In this document: piece after piece, positions 25,281-32,126 of the stretch
Position numbering within the stretch: position 1 is the first letter of the stretch
How the letters are laid out: every line of letters starts with the position of its first letter
Source of the DNA: Rhodococcus qingshengii JCM 15477
GTDB taxonomy: Bacteria > Actinomycetota > Actinomycetes > Mycobacteriales > Mycobacteriaceae
Direction of reading: 5' to 3'
Assembly: GCF_023221595.1 (NCBI RefSeq)
Contig: NZ_CP096563.1
Coordinates: 1,656,501 to 1,720,500, forward strand
Length of the DNA: 64,000 bases
The notes under the pieces: generated by a model
Told to the model about the DNA's origin: nothing
What the model saw: only the letters and a program-made list of their open reading frames with translations
Database searches by the model: none
Position numbers and translations under genes: made by a program

Positions 25281-26693
25281 TCAGCGAATCACGTAAGGCG
25301 AAATCGAACTTCGGTGCTCGCTGATGTCGAGGTCTTTACCCAAGGGCGGGAAGGCACGTTGCGGACAGTTGAGGCGTTCGCAGACGCGGCAGCCCGAGCC
25401 GATCGGCGTTCCCGGATTCGACTCGTCCAGATCCAGACCGTCGCTGTAGACGAGTCGGTGGGCGTGTCGAATCTCGCATCCCAATCCGATGGCGAAGATC
25501 TTTGCGGGCTGTCCGTATCGAGCCGCTCGACGTTCGACCGTGCGAGCAACCCAGAGGTATCGGCGGCCGTCGGGCATCTGTGCGATCTGGGGCATGATCT
25601 TGCCCGGATACGAGAACGTCTCGTAGACGTTCCACAGCGGGCACGTACCGCCGCTGGTGGAGAAGTGGAATCCGGTGGCGGACTGACGCTTCGACATGTT
25701 TCCGGCACGGTCGACACGCACGAACATGAACGGAACCCCGCGAAGTTTGGGGCGCTGCAGAGTCGAGAGGCGGTGGCAGATCGTCTCGTAGCTCGCGGAA
25801 TAGAAGGCGGACATGCGCTCGATGTCGTACCGGAAGTCCTCGGCGACGTCGTGGAACTGGCTGTATGGGAGCACGGTGGCCGCCGCGAAGTAGTTGGCCA
25901 ATCCAAGTCGCGCCAAAGAGACCGAAGCTTCGCTGGTGAAGTTGCCTTCGGCCACCAACGAGTCGAGCAGATCGCCGTGCTCGAGGTACGCGAGTTCTGT
26001 CGCGAACTTGAAGACCTGTTGCCCGCCGGAGAGCCGTGCGGAGATTTCCAGGACCCTGGTATCCGGGTCGTAACGATGAAGTATGTTCTCGCCCAGGTCG
26101 ACTCGTCGAACGATCTGCACGCCGTGGACGGTTTCGAGGCGTCTGGCGATCTCGCCGGCGACGTCGCCGCGATGAAAGCGCATCCGGGCAGTGAGTTCTT
26201 CGGCCGCGGTGTCGAGATCGTGAATGTAGTTCTGCCGCTGATAGAAGTAGTCGCGCACTTCCTCGTGCGGCATGGTGATCGAACCGCTGCCGCTGCCGTC
26301 CGAGAAACGGTCTTCCGTGGCTGCGGCGAGCTGCGCCGTCGTGTTGCGGAAGCGGCGATGCATGTTGACCATCGCCTTGGCCAGGCCCGGGTGCGTGGAG
26401 ACCATCTCCGCGATTTCGTGGGCGTCGGCGTCGATGCCCATCTCCTGATCGAGGGCAACTTCACGCATTTCCGCGATCAGGCGCGTGTCGTCCTGCGGGG
26501 AGAAGAAGGTGGTGTCGACGCCGAAGACTTCACTGATTCGCAGGAGGACCGGCACGGTGAGTGGCCGGACGTCGTGCTCGATCTGATTGAGATAGCTTGC
26601 CGAGATCTCCAGCGTCTTGGCCAGCGAAGCCTGACTCAACCCGCGCTCGGTCCGCAGTTGGCGGAGCCGGACACCGACAAAGGTTTTCGACAT
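25281..26693 (-). CDS. ramB: RamB-type short-chain fatty acyl/acetate metabolism regulator
   Basis: 470 residues from the ATG at 26691-26693; a longer frame upstream runs through the terminator hairpin and is rejected. The N-terminal XRE HTH (VGVRLRQLRTERGLSQASLAKTLEISASYLNQIEHDVRPL) is followed by the ScfR/DUF2083 regions and the conserved C-terminal Cys cluster GCRVCERLNCPQRAFPP. RamB controls acetate and glyoxylate genes in corynebacteria and mycobacteria, including isocitrate lyase, and represses itself. Here aceA lies 3 kb away and both genes have a CTTTGCNAAG-like sequence upstream. M. tuberculosis has the same neighbours (Rv0465c, icl1, fadB2). Confidence 0.93.
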   Translation of the reverse strand: MSKTFVGVRLRQLRTERGLSQASLAKTLEISASYLNQIEHDVRPLTVPVLLRISEVFGVDTTFFSPQDDTRLIAEMREVALDQEMGIDADAHEIAEMVSTHPGLAKAMVNMHRRFRNTTAQLAAATEDRFSDGSGSGSITMPHEEVRDYFYQRQNYIHDLDTAAEELTARMRFHRGDVAGEIARRLETVHGVQIVRRVDLGENILHRYDPDTRVLEISARLSGGQQVFKFATELAYLEHGDLLDSLVAEGNFTSEASVSLARLGLANYFAAATVLPYSQFHDVAEDFRYDIERMSAFYSASYETICHRLSTLQRPKLRGVPFMFVRVDRAGNMSKRQSATGFHFSTSGGTCPLWNVYETFSYPGKIMPQIAQMPDGRRYLWVARTVERRAARYGQPAKIFAIGLGCEIRHAHRLVYSDGLDLDESNPGTPIGSGCRVCERLNCPQRAFPPLGKDLDISEHRSSISPYVIR

Positions 26694-26720
26694 TTTCCCA
26701 GGATACGAGTGACAGTCCGG

Positions 26721-26730
26721 CTTCGCAAAG
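26721..26730 (-). promoter_or_regulatory. Candidate RamB site upstream of ramB
   Basis: On the minus strand reads CTTTGCGAAG, close to the ACTTTGCAAA-type RamB motif I recall, 28 bp before the ramB start codon. The same pattern CTTTGCNAAG appears upstream of aceA at 29489-29498. Confidence 0.45.
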
Positions 26731-26762
26731 GTGGGTTCGCAGAATTCGCACCGGTACCCCCT

Positions 26763-26802
26763 GTGAGTGGTTAAGGAGTCCTCACACTCCTCAACCACTC
26801 AC
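26763..26802. terminator. Hairpin terminator between fmdA and ramB
   Basis: 17-nt arms 26763-26779 and 26786-26802 pair with one mismatch; CCCC/GGGG just outside can extend the stem. It lies between the fmdA stop and the ramB start on the same strand and separates the two transcription units. Confidence 0.75.
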
Positions 26803-26814
26803 GGGGCCGGAGGC

Positions 26815-28074
26815 CTAGACCCTGTTCTCCGAACGCGGAGCTCCGATTCCGGGATCGATCTGGAACGGCCCGCTCGACGAGGGTGCAAGGGGGAAGTCGA
26901 AGATCGCAGTCGGGAGATAGACCGTCGAACACGAGTTGGGGATATCCACGACACCCGACAGGCGACCCTCGATCGGCGCCGCACCGAGTAGCAGGTACGC
27001 CTGCTCTGGCGCGTACCCGAACTTGGTCAGATACTCGATCGCATGCAAGCACGCACGCTGGTAGGACAGATGTGAATCCAGGTACTTCTGTTCGCCGTCC
27101 AACGTGACGGAAGTGCCCGAGAACGCAAGCCACTCGGAATACTGCGGATCCGTGTTGCCCGGCATGAAGATGGCGTTCTCGGAAACACCGTAGGTATCCA
27201 TTCCGCCCTTGATGATGTCCACACGAAGATCGATGAAGCCGCCCATCTCGATGGCACCGCAGAAAGTGATCTCACCGTCGCCCTGGGAGAAGTGGAGATC
27301 GCCGACCGACAGATTCGCACCGTCCACGAACACCGGATAGAAGATTCGGCTGCCCTTGGTGAGGTTCTTGATGTCCTGGTTTCCGCCGTTCTCACGCGGG
27401 GGAGCGGTGCGAGCCGCCTCGCCGGCCACGCGTGTGTACTCGTCACCGGTCAAGGTTCCCAGTACTGCATCGCGGGGCTCGGGCGGAAGCGCAAGCGGGG
27501 GAACCCGATTGGGATCGGTGGCAATGAGGGCACCCTCGCGGGCATTCCACTTGGCGAGCAGGGCTGCCGACGGAGCCGTGCCCATGAGTCCCGGGTGGAC
27601 GATGCCCGTGAACGAGACGTGCGGAATGTGACGCGACGTCGCCGTTTGGCCGGAGAAATCCCAGACGGCTTTGTACGCGTCGGGGAACTGATCGGTGAGG
27701 AAGCCACCGCCGTTGTTCCGAGGGAAGATGCCGGTGTACCCCCAGCCTTGGCCGGCCAACGGACCCGAATCTTCTTGGGGGATAGGCCCGATATCCAAGA
27801 TGTCGACGATCAAGAGGTCGCCGGGCTTCGCGCCTTCGACGGCAAAGGGGCCGGACAGCGTGTGGACCGTGGTCAGTGGCGCATTGAGAATGTCGTCGGC
27901 CGAGTCGTCGTTGTGTATTGCGCCGTCGAACCATTCGCGGCAATGGACACGAAACGCATCACCGGGTTTCACCGTCACCGCCGCTGGGATGTCCGGGTGC
28001 CACCGATTGTGGCCGACGATTGCCTGGTCGGTGAATTTCTTGGCGGAATCGAGTGGAAACAGCAGTTCAGGCAT
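26815..28074 (-). CDS. fmdA: Formamidase (acetamidase/formamidase family)
   Basis: 419 residues from the ATG at 28072-28074, which has GAGGAG five bases upstream; the GTG two codons earlier overlaps that RBS. Family features: ILDIGPIPQEDSGPLAGQGWGYTGIFPRNNGGGFLTDQFPDAYKAVWDF, HVSFTGIVHPGLMGTAPS, DLHFSQGDGEITFCGAIEMGGFIDLRV and a C-terminal YAPEQAYLLLGAAPIEGR. Length matches FmdA of Methylophilus. It hydrolyses formamide (possibly short amides) to formate and ammonia in the cytoplasm. FmdB lies just upstream on the same strand. It adds to the nitrogen-scavenging genes of the window. Confidence 0.92.
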   Translation of the reverse strand: MPELLFPLDSAKKFTDQAIVGHNRWHPDIPAAVTVKPGDAFRVHCREWFDGAIHNDDSADDILNAPLTTVHTLSGPFAVEGAKPGDLLIVDILDIGPIPQEDSGPLAGQGWGYTGIFPRNNGGGFLTDQFPDAYKAVWDFSGQTATSRHIPHVSFTGIVHPGLMGTAPSAALLAKWNAREGALIATDPNRVPPLALPPEPRDAVLGTLTGDEYTRVAGEAARTAPPRENGGNQDIKNLTKGSRIFYPVFVDGANLSVGDLHFSQGDGEITFCGAIEMGGFIDLRVDIIKGGMDTYGVSENAIFMPGNTDPQYSEWLAFSGTSVTLDGEQKYLDSHLSYQRACLHAIEYLTKFGYAPEQAYLLLGAAPIEGRLSGVVDIPNSCSTVYLPTAIFDFPLAPSSSGPFQIDPGIGAPRSENRV

Positions 28075-28168
28075 ATGCACTCCTCATTCTCGAAGAAACG
28101 GAAAACTCGTGGCGGCAGGACTTTCGTGTCGGATCGGGACTCACGGCGAGGACGCGCGGTGAAGACGC

Positions 28169-28456
28169 TCAGGGGCGAGGTAGCTTGCGGTGCAACGGAT
28201 TGGATGTCGTCGGCGGAGATTGCCGGCCGCGGCCGGGTAGCGACCCACTGACCACGGCAGGCTCGTGAGCCGATCGAGCAGTGCTGTCCAGTAGACCCAT
28301 CGCGGCCGACGACGCGTGACTCAACCGGGGAGACGAGACCACCCGCTTGGACTCGAGACTGCACTGGGGGCAAGTAATCGACTGGGGCACTTCGGCCATC
28401 GCGAACGACCGCTCGAGCGGGCCGCAGCCGGTACAGCGAAACTCGTACAGAGGCAT
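28169..28456 (-). CDS. fmdB: FmdB-family zinc-ribbon protein
   Basis: 95 residues. Starts MPLYEFRCTGCGPLERSFAM with a second CPQC (residues about 34-37), the FmdB zinc ribbon. A low-complexity Ser/Pro/Arg tail follows. FmdB is a putative regulator or accessory factor for formamidase. It precedes fmdA by 94 bp on the same strand and is likely cotranscribed. Confidence 0.88.
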   Translation of the reverse strand: MPLYEFRCTGCGPLERSFAMAEVPQSITCPQCSLESKRVVSSPRLSHASSAAMGLLDSTARSAHEPAVVSGSLPGRGRQSPPTTSNPLHRKLPRP

Positions 28457-28535
28457 GCGGTCACGCTATCGGAGGATCCGTAAGTGCGACACTGGAACGA
28501 CACGCACCGGGTTGCCGATGCCGCAATTGCGCCCG

Positions 28536-29159
28536 TCAGCGCAAGTACACAACCGCGTTGTCTCCGCCGGTACAGGTGACGATGCCGGAGGTCACCTTGC
28601 ATGCCATCGTGTACTCCTTGCCGGTCACCGGACTACGTGCGGACACGGTGCTGGATGCACCGGTTGCACCGGAGTTCCCGTAGGCGATCCGAACCGCCTC
28701 GGCAAACTCACATGAAGTTTTGCCCCCACTTGTCGCGGACTCCTTGTAACTTCCGGCCGGCTGCCCGCCGGGGCAGGCGGACGCACCGGCCGGGAAGTTC
28801 GCGGCGCGTGTGGTCGTCGGGGATGTCGTGCTGGGAGCGGTTGTCGTGGTGCCGGGTGTGTTCGCGGCGCTGATGGTGGTGTGGGCGGCGCCACCGGCGG
28901 CCGAGTTGGGGACGTCCTTCGGCCAGAGGACCCAGGCAAGCCCGCCGAAGAGAGCCAACACAGTGATGACTCCGATTACGGATACCGGAATCACCCAGCC
29001 GGGCCGACGCGGCGGCGGATTTCCACGTGGCGGTGCAGGCGGGAATCCCTGGGGCGGGGGATACGACTGCGGCGCGGCTCGGTAGCCCAACTGCGGCGGC
29101 TGTGGACCGGATTGCGACCATGCCTGGTTGTTCGGTGGCCGCTGATAGTTGTCCGGCAC
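28536..29159 (-). CDS. Single-pass membrane protein, Pro-rich cytoplasmic end, Thr-rich linker
   Basis: 207 residues, family not recognised. The first about 50 residues are Pro/Gln/Tyr-rich (PQLGYRAAPQSYPPPQGFPPAPPRG), followed by RRPGWVIPVSVIGVITVLALFGGLAWVLWP as one membrane helix, then a Thr/Ser/Pro linker (about 95-120) and a small extracytoplasmic domain with three Cys (ASACPG, KTSCEF, TMACKV plus VTCTGG). This architecture is common among actinobacterial envelope proteins of unknown role. Divergent from aceA, but 0.5 kb away. Confidence 0.7.
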   Translation of the reverse strand: MPDNYQRPPNNQAWSQSGPQPPQLGYRAAPQSYPPPQGFPPAPPRGNPPPRRPGWVIPVSVIGVITVLALFGGLAWVLWPKDVPNSAAGGAAHTTISAANTPGTTTTAPSTTSPTTTRAANFPAGASACPGGQPAGSYKESATSGGKTSCEFAEAVRIAYGNSGATGASSTVSARSPVTGKEYTMACKVTSGIVTCTGGDNAVVYLR

Positions 29160-29290
29160 CGCTTTATCGCCCGGTCGGGGGCGTCGAACGACAAGTCATG
29201 GTTCGACAGCATATGGCCGGCGAATGGGTTGTCTGTGGCTTTCTGACGGGTAGATCCCTGGAATCGCCCGAGCGAAGGCTGTTGCCGAGG

Positions 29291-29306
29291 AGTGATTGCG
29301 GTCACT
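29291..29306. promoter_or_regulatory. Candidate GlxR (CRP-type) site upstream of aceA
   Basis: AGTGA-TTGCGG-TCACT: perfect 5-bp arms with the 6-bp spacing of the TGTGA-N6-TCACA consensus. GlxR is known to act on aceA in Corynebacterium; its role here is inferred. Confidence 0.5.
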
Positions 29307-29488
29307 CGCGGGTAGTGAAGTTGGCTCCGAAGTAGCGGACAGGCCTGTTCCGAGTGGCGTGCGAACTGCCGGAATTCGCAAGCGGCAGAGTTGAGTGCAT
29401 TTCGTTCACAGCCTGCGGTTTCTTTCCTACTCGCCAGTACGGAACCTGTCCGATTGGGTAGTACCAGCCGCGTAGGAATCTTCACAGA

Positions 29489-29500
29489 CTTAGCAAAGTG
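29489..29500 (-). promoter_or_regulatory. Candidate RamB site upstream of aceA
   Basis: Minus strand reads CACTTTGCTAAG, agreeing with the ACTTTGCAAA-type motif except for one base, about 165 bp before the aceA start. It shares CTTTGCNAAG with the site in front of ramB. Confidence 0.5.
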
Positions 29501-29663
29501 TGTTGAAAAGGTAGCGAAGATTGGCATTAGCAACAGGTAGACGGCACTTTTTCGATGTGCCATTCTCGGTAAGTACACAAGAAGGGCCTGGCAAGTATGT
29601 GAAGTAGTACGCACGTACTGCTCATAACAGGCCGGACCAGCAGATCAAAGAGATGGAGTCTTG

Positions 29664-30953
29664 ATGTCGACCACCGGCACCCCGAAGACCGCAGCTGAGC
29701 TCCAGCAGGATTGGGACACCAACCCTCGCTGGAAGGGCGTTACTCGTAACTACACGGCCGATCAGGTCGTCAAGCTCCAGGGCACCGTCGTCGAGGAGCA
29801 GACCCTCGCTCGTCGCGGATCCGAGATCCTGTGGGATCTCGTGAACAACGAGGACTACATCAACTCCCTCGGTGCACTTACCGGCAACATGGCTGTGCAG
29901 CAGGTTCGCGCCGGCCTGAAGGCCATCTACCTCTCCGGTTGGCAGGTTGCCGGCGATGCGAACCTCTCGGGCCACACGTACCCGGACCAGAGCCTCTACC
30001 CGGCCAACTCGGTTCCGACCGTCGTCCGTCGCATCAACAACGCACTGCTGCGCGCCGACGAGATCGCCAAGACCGAGGGTGACACCTCCGTCAGCAACTG
30101 GCTCGCTCCGATCGTTGCCGACGCCGAAGCCGGCTTCGGTGGCGCTCTCAACGCTTACGAGCTGCAGAAGGCCATGATCGGCGCCGGCGCTGCCGGTGTC
30201 CACTGGGAGGATCAGCTCGCTTCGGAGAAGAAGTGCGGCCACCTCGGCGGCAAGGTGCTCATCCCCACGCAGCAGCACATCCGCACCCTGACCTCGGCTC
30301 GCCTGGCTTCCGACGTCGCGGACGTTCCGTCCGTCATCATCGCCCGCACCGACGCTGAGGCCGCAACCCTCATCACCTCCGACGTAGACGAGCGTGACCG
30401 CCCGTTCCTCGACGGAACCCGCACGGCTGAAGGCTTCTACGGCGTCAAGAACGGCATCGAGCCCTGCATCGCTCGCGCCAAGGCTTACGCACCGTACGCA
30501 GACCTCATCTGGATGGAGACCGGCGTGCCGGATCTCGAGGTTGCAAAGAAGTTCGCCGAGTCCGTTCGCAGCGAATTCCCGGACCAGCTCCTGGCCTACA
30601 ACTGCTCCCCTTCCTTCAACTGGAAGGCGCACCTGGACGACGCGACCATCGCGAAGTTCCAGAAGGAGCTCGGCGCAATGGGCTTCAAGTTCCAGTTCAT
30701 CACGCTGGCCGGCTTCCACTCGCTCAACTACGGCATGTTCGACCTTGCCTACGGCTACGCCCGCGAAGGCATGACGGCATTCGTCGACCTGCAGGAGCGC
30801 GAGTTCAAGGCTGCCGAAGAGCGTGGCTTCACCGCCATCAAGCACCAGCGTGAGGTTGGCGCCGGCTACTTCGACACCATCGCCACCACCGTTGACCCCA
30901 ACACCTCGACGGCAGCTCTCAAGGGCTCCACCGAAGAGGGACAGTTCCACTAA
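29664..30953 (+). CDS. aceA: Isocitrate lyase
   Basis: 429 residues from ATG 29664 (GGAG at proper distance; the TTG one codon earlier is less likely). Active-site loop [20 protein letters not shown] with the catalytic Cys in [24 protein letters not shown], and YNCSPSFNW are all present. It cleaves isocitrate to glyoxylate and succinate at the entry to the glyoxylate shunt and is needed on acetate and fatty acids. It is followed by a terminator and fadB2. Codons are strongly C-ending, in line with high expression. Confidence 0.97.
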   Translation: MSTTGTPKTAAELQQDWDTNPRWKGVTRNYTADQVVKLQGTVVEEQTLARRGSEILWDLVNNEDYINSLGALTGNMAVQQVRAGLKAIYLSGWQVAGDANLSGHTYPDQSLYPANSVPTVVRRINNALLRADEIAKTEGDTSVSNWLAPIVADAEAGFGGALNAYELQKAMIGAGAAGVHWEDQLASEKKCGHLGGKVLIPTQQHIRTLTSARLASDVADVPSVIIARTDAEAATLITSDVDERDRPFLDGTRTAEGFYGVKNGIEPCIARAKAYAPYADLIWMETGVPDLEVAKKFAESVRSEFPDQLLAYNCSPSFNWKAHLDDATIAKFQKELGAMGFKFQFITLAGFHSLNYGMFDLAYGYAREGMTAFVDLQEREFKAAEERGFTAIKHQREVGAGYFDTIATTVDPNTSTAALKGSTEEGQFH

Positions 30954-30969
30954 GAACTGACTTCGGGTG

Positions 30970-30999
30970 GGGGAGAGGCTCGGCTTCGGGTCTCTCCCC
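30970..30999 (+). terminator. Terminator after aceA
   Basis: GGGGAGAG (30970-30977) pairs with CTCTCCCC (30992-30999) around a 14-nt loop, 16 bp after the stop codon; followed by TGCTTG. Confidence 0.6.
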
Positions 31000-31137
31000 T
31001 GCTTGTATCACCGCACTACTTTCTCTCGTCTTCAAGGCAGTTCCGATTGCGTCGGCCACCAGCGTCGACGCAGTTCGAAGTGCTTGTTTTGCAACACCTT
31101 CACCAGACAAACTCCACGAGACAAACAAGGAGCTGAC

Positions 31138-32034
31138 GTGACCAGCGAAAAAATTCAGCGCGTCGGCGTTATCGGCGCCGGAATCATGGGTGCCGGAATC
31201 GCCGAGGTGTGCGCCCGCGCACATGTCGATGTTCTGGTCTTCGAGCAGACTCGCGAGCTTGCAGCAGCCGGGCGTTCACGCATCCTGCGTTCGCTCGACC
31301 GCGGCGTGAGCAGCGGAAAGATCACAGAACGTGAGCGTGAGCAGGCCGCATGGCGCCTGCGTTTCACCTCCGATCTGGGAGATTTCGCGGACCGCCAGCT
31401 CGTCGTGGAGGCCGTCGTCGAAGACGAGAAGATCAAGAGCGAAATCTTCGCCGAGCTCGACGCGGTCGTGACGGACCCGGATGCGGTTCTCGCGTCCAAC
31501 ACGTCGTCGATCCCGATCATGAAGCTCGGCATCTCGACCAAGCGTCCCGAGCGAGTCATCGGCATGCACTTCTTCAACCCGGTTCCGGTTCTGCCGCTCG
31601 TCGAATTGGTGACGACGCTCAAGACCAGTGCCTCCGTCTCGCAGCGCGCCGAGGCTTTTGCCAGCGACATCCTCGGCAAGCAGGTCGTCCGCAGTGCCGA
31701 CCGCTCCGGCTTCGTCGTCAACGCACTCCTGGTGCCGTACCTGCTCTCGGCGATCCGCATGGTCGAGTCGGGCTTCGCGACCAAGGAAGACATCGACAAG
31801 GCAACGGTTCTCGGCCTCGCGCACCCCATGGGTCCGCTGGCTCTGACGGACCTGGTCGGACTCGACACCGTCAAGTCCATCGCCGACTCCATGTACGAAG
31901 AGTTCAAGGAGCCGCTGTACTCCGCTCCGCCGCTGCTCCTGCGTATGGTCGAAGCCGGATTGACCGGCAAGAAGTCCGGCGCGGGCTTCTACGAATACGC
32001 CGACAACGGTCGCTCCACCAAGCAGGCAAGCTAA
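31138..32034 (+). CDS. fadB2: 3-hydroxybutyryl-CoA dehydrogenase FadB2
   Basis: 298 residues from GTG 31138, with AAGGAG (31127-31132) five bases before. N-terminal NAD site VGVIGAGIMGAGIAEVCARA, catalytic region GMHFFNPVPVLPLVELV with the active His, and C-terminal domain ATVLGLAHPMGPLALTDLVGLDTV. Length equals mycobacterial FadB2 (about 286-300). It oxidises 3-hydroxybutyryl-CoA in beta-oxidation or works in reverse for butyrate-type metabolism. The aceA-fadB2 order is as in M. tuberculosis icl1-fadB2. Confidence 0.95.
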   Translation: MTSEKIQRVGVIGAGIMGAGIAEVCARAHVDVLVFEQTRELAAAGRSRILRSLDRGVSSGKITEREREQAAWRLRFTSDLGDFADRQLVVEAVVEDEKIKSEIFAELDAVVTDPDAVLASNTSSIPIMKLGISTKRPERVIGMHFFNPVPVLPLVELVTTLKTSASVSQRAEAFASDILGKQVVRSADRSGFVVNALLVPYLLSAIRMVESGFATKEDIDKATVLGLAHPMGPLALTDLVGLDTVKSIADSMYEEFKEPLYSAPPLLLRMVEAGLTGKKSGAGFYEYADNGRSTKQAS

Positions 32035-32044
32035 GGCCCAAAGC

Positions 32045-32092
32045 CCCTGTGCGCCTTTCTGGTAGTTCCGGCTACCACAAAGGCGCACAGGG
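32045..32092 (+). terminator. Hairpin terminator between fadB2 and the metE-like gene
   Basis: Outer 14-bp arms 32045-32058 / 32079-32092 plus inner 6-bp stem TGGTAG/CTACCA (32060-32065, 32072-32077) with one C-C mismatch between. The arm CTGTGCGCCTTT is identical to that of the hairpin at 1528-1571. Confidence 0.8.
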
Positions 32093-32126
32093 CGCTCGCG
32101 CCCCCTCGGTTAGAAAGGTCGACCGC

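Larger units (their letters stand above)
29160..29663. other. aceA upstream regulatory region (504 bp without a gene)
   Basis: No convincing coding frame. It holds a GlxR/CRP-like palindrome at 29291-29306 and a RamB-like site at 29489-29500. The last 200 bp are less GC-rich than the surroundings, as expected for a promoter. A GGAG (29655-29658) precedes the aceA ATG. Confidence 0.6.

Noticed and set aside
24942..26774. 610-codon open frame on the plus strand
   Set aside because: Mostly antisense to ramB and runs through its terminator; no recognisable motif.
32035..32126. Cobalamin or SAM riboswitch before the metE-like gene
   Set aside because: The 92-bp gap is taken by a terminator hairpin; no B12 box or SAM-riboswitch core is visible.
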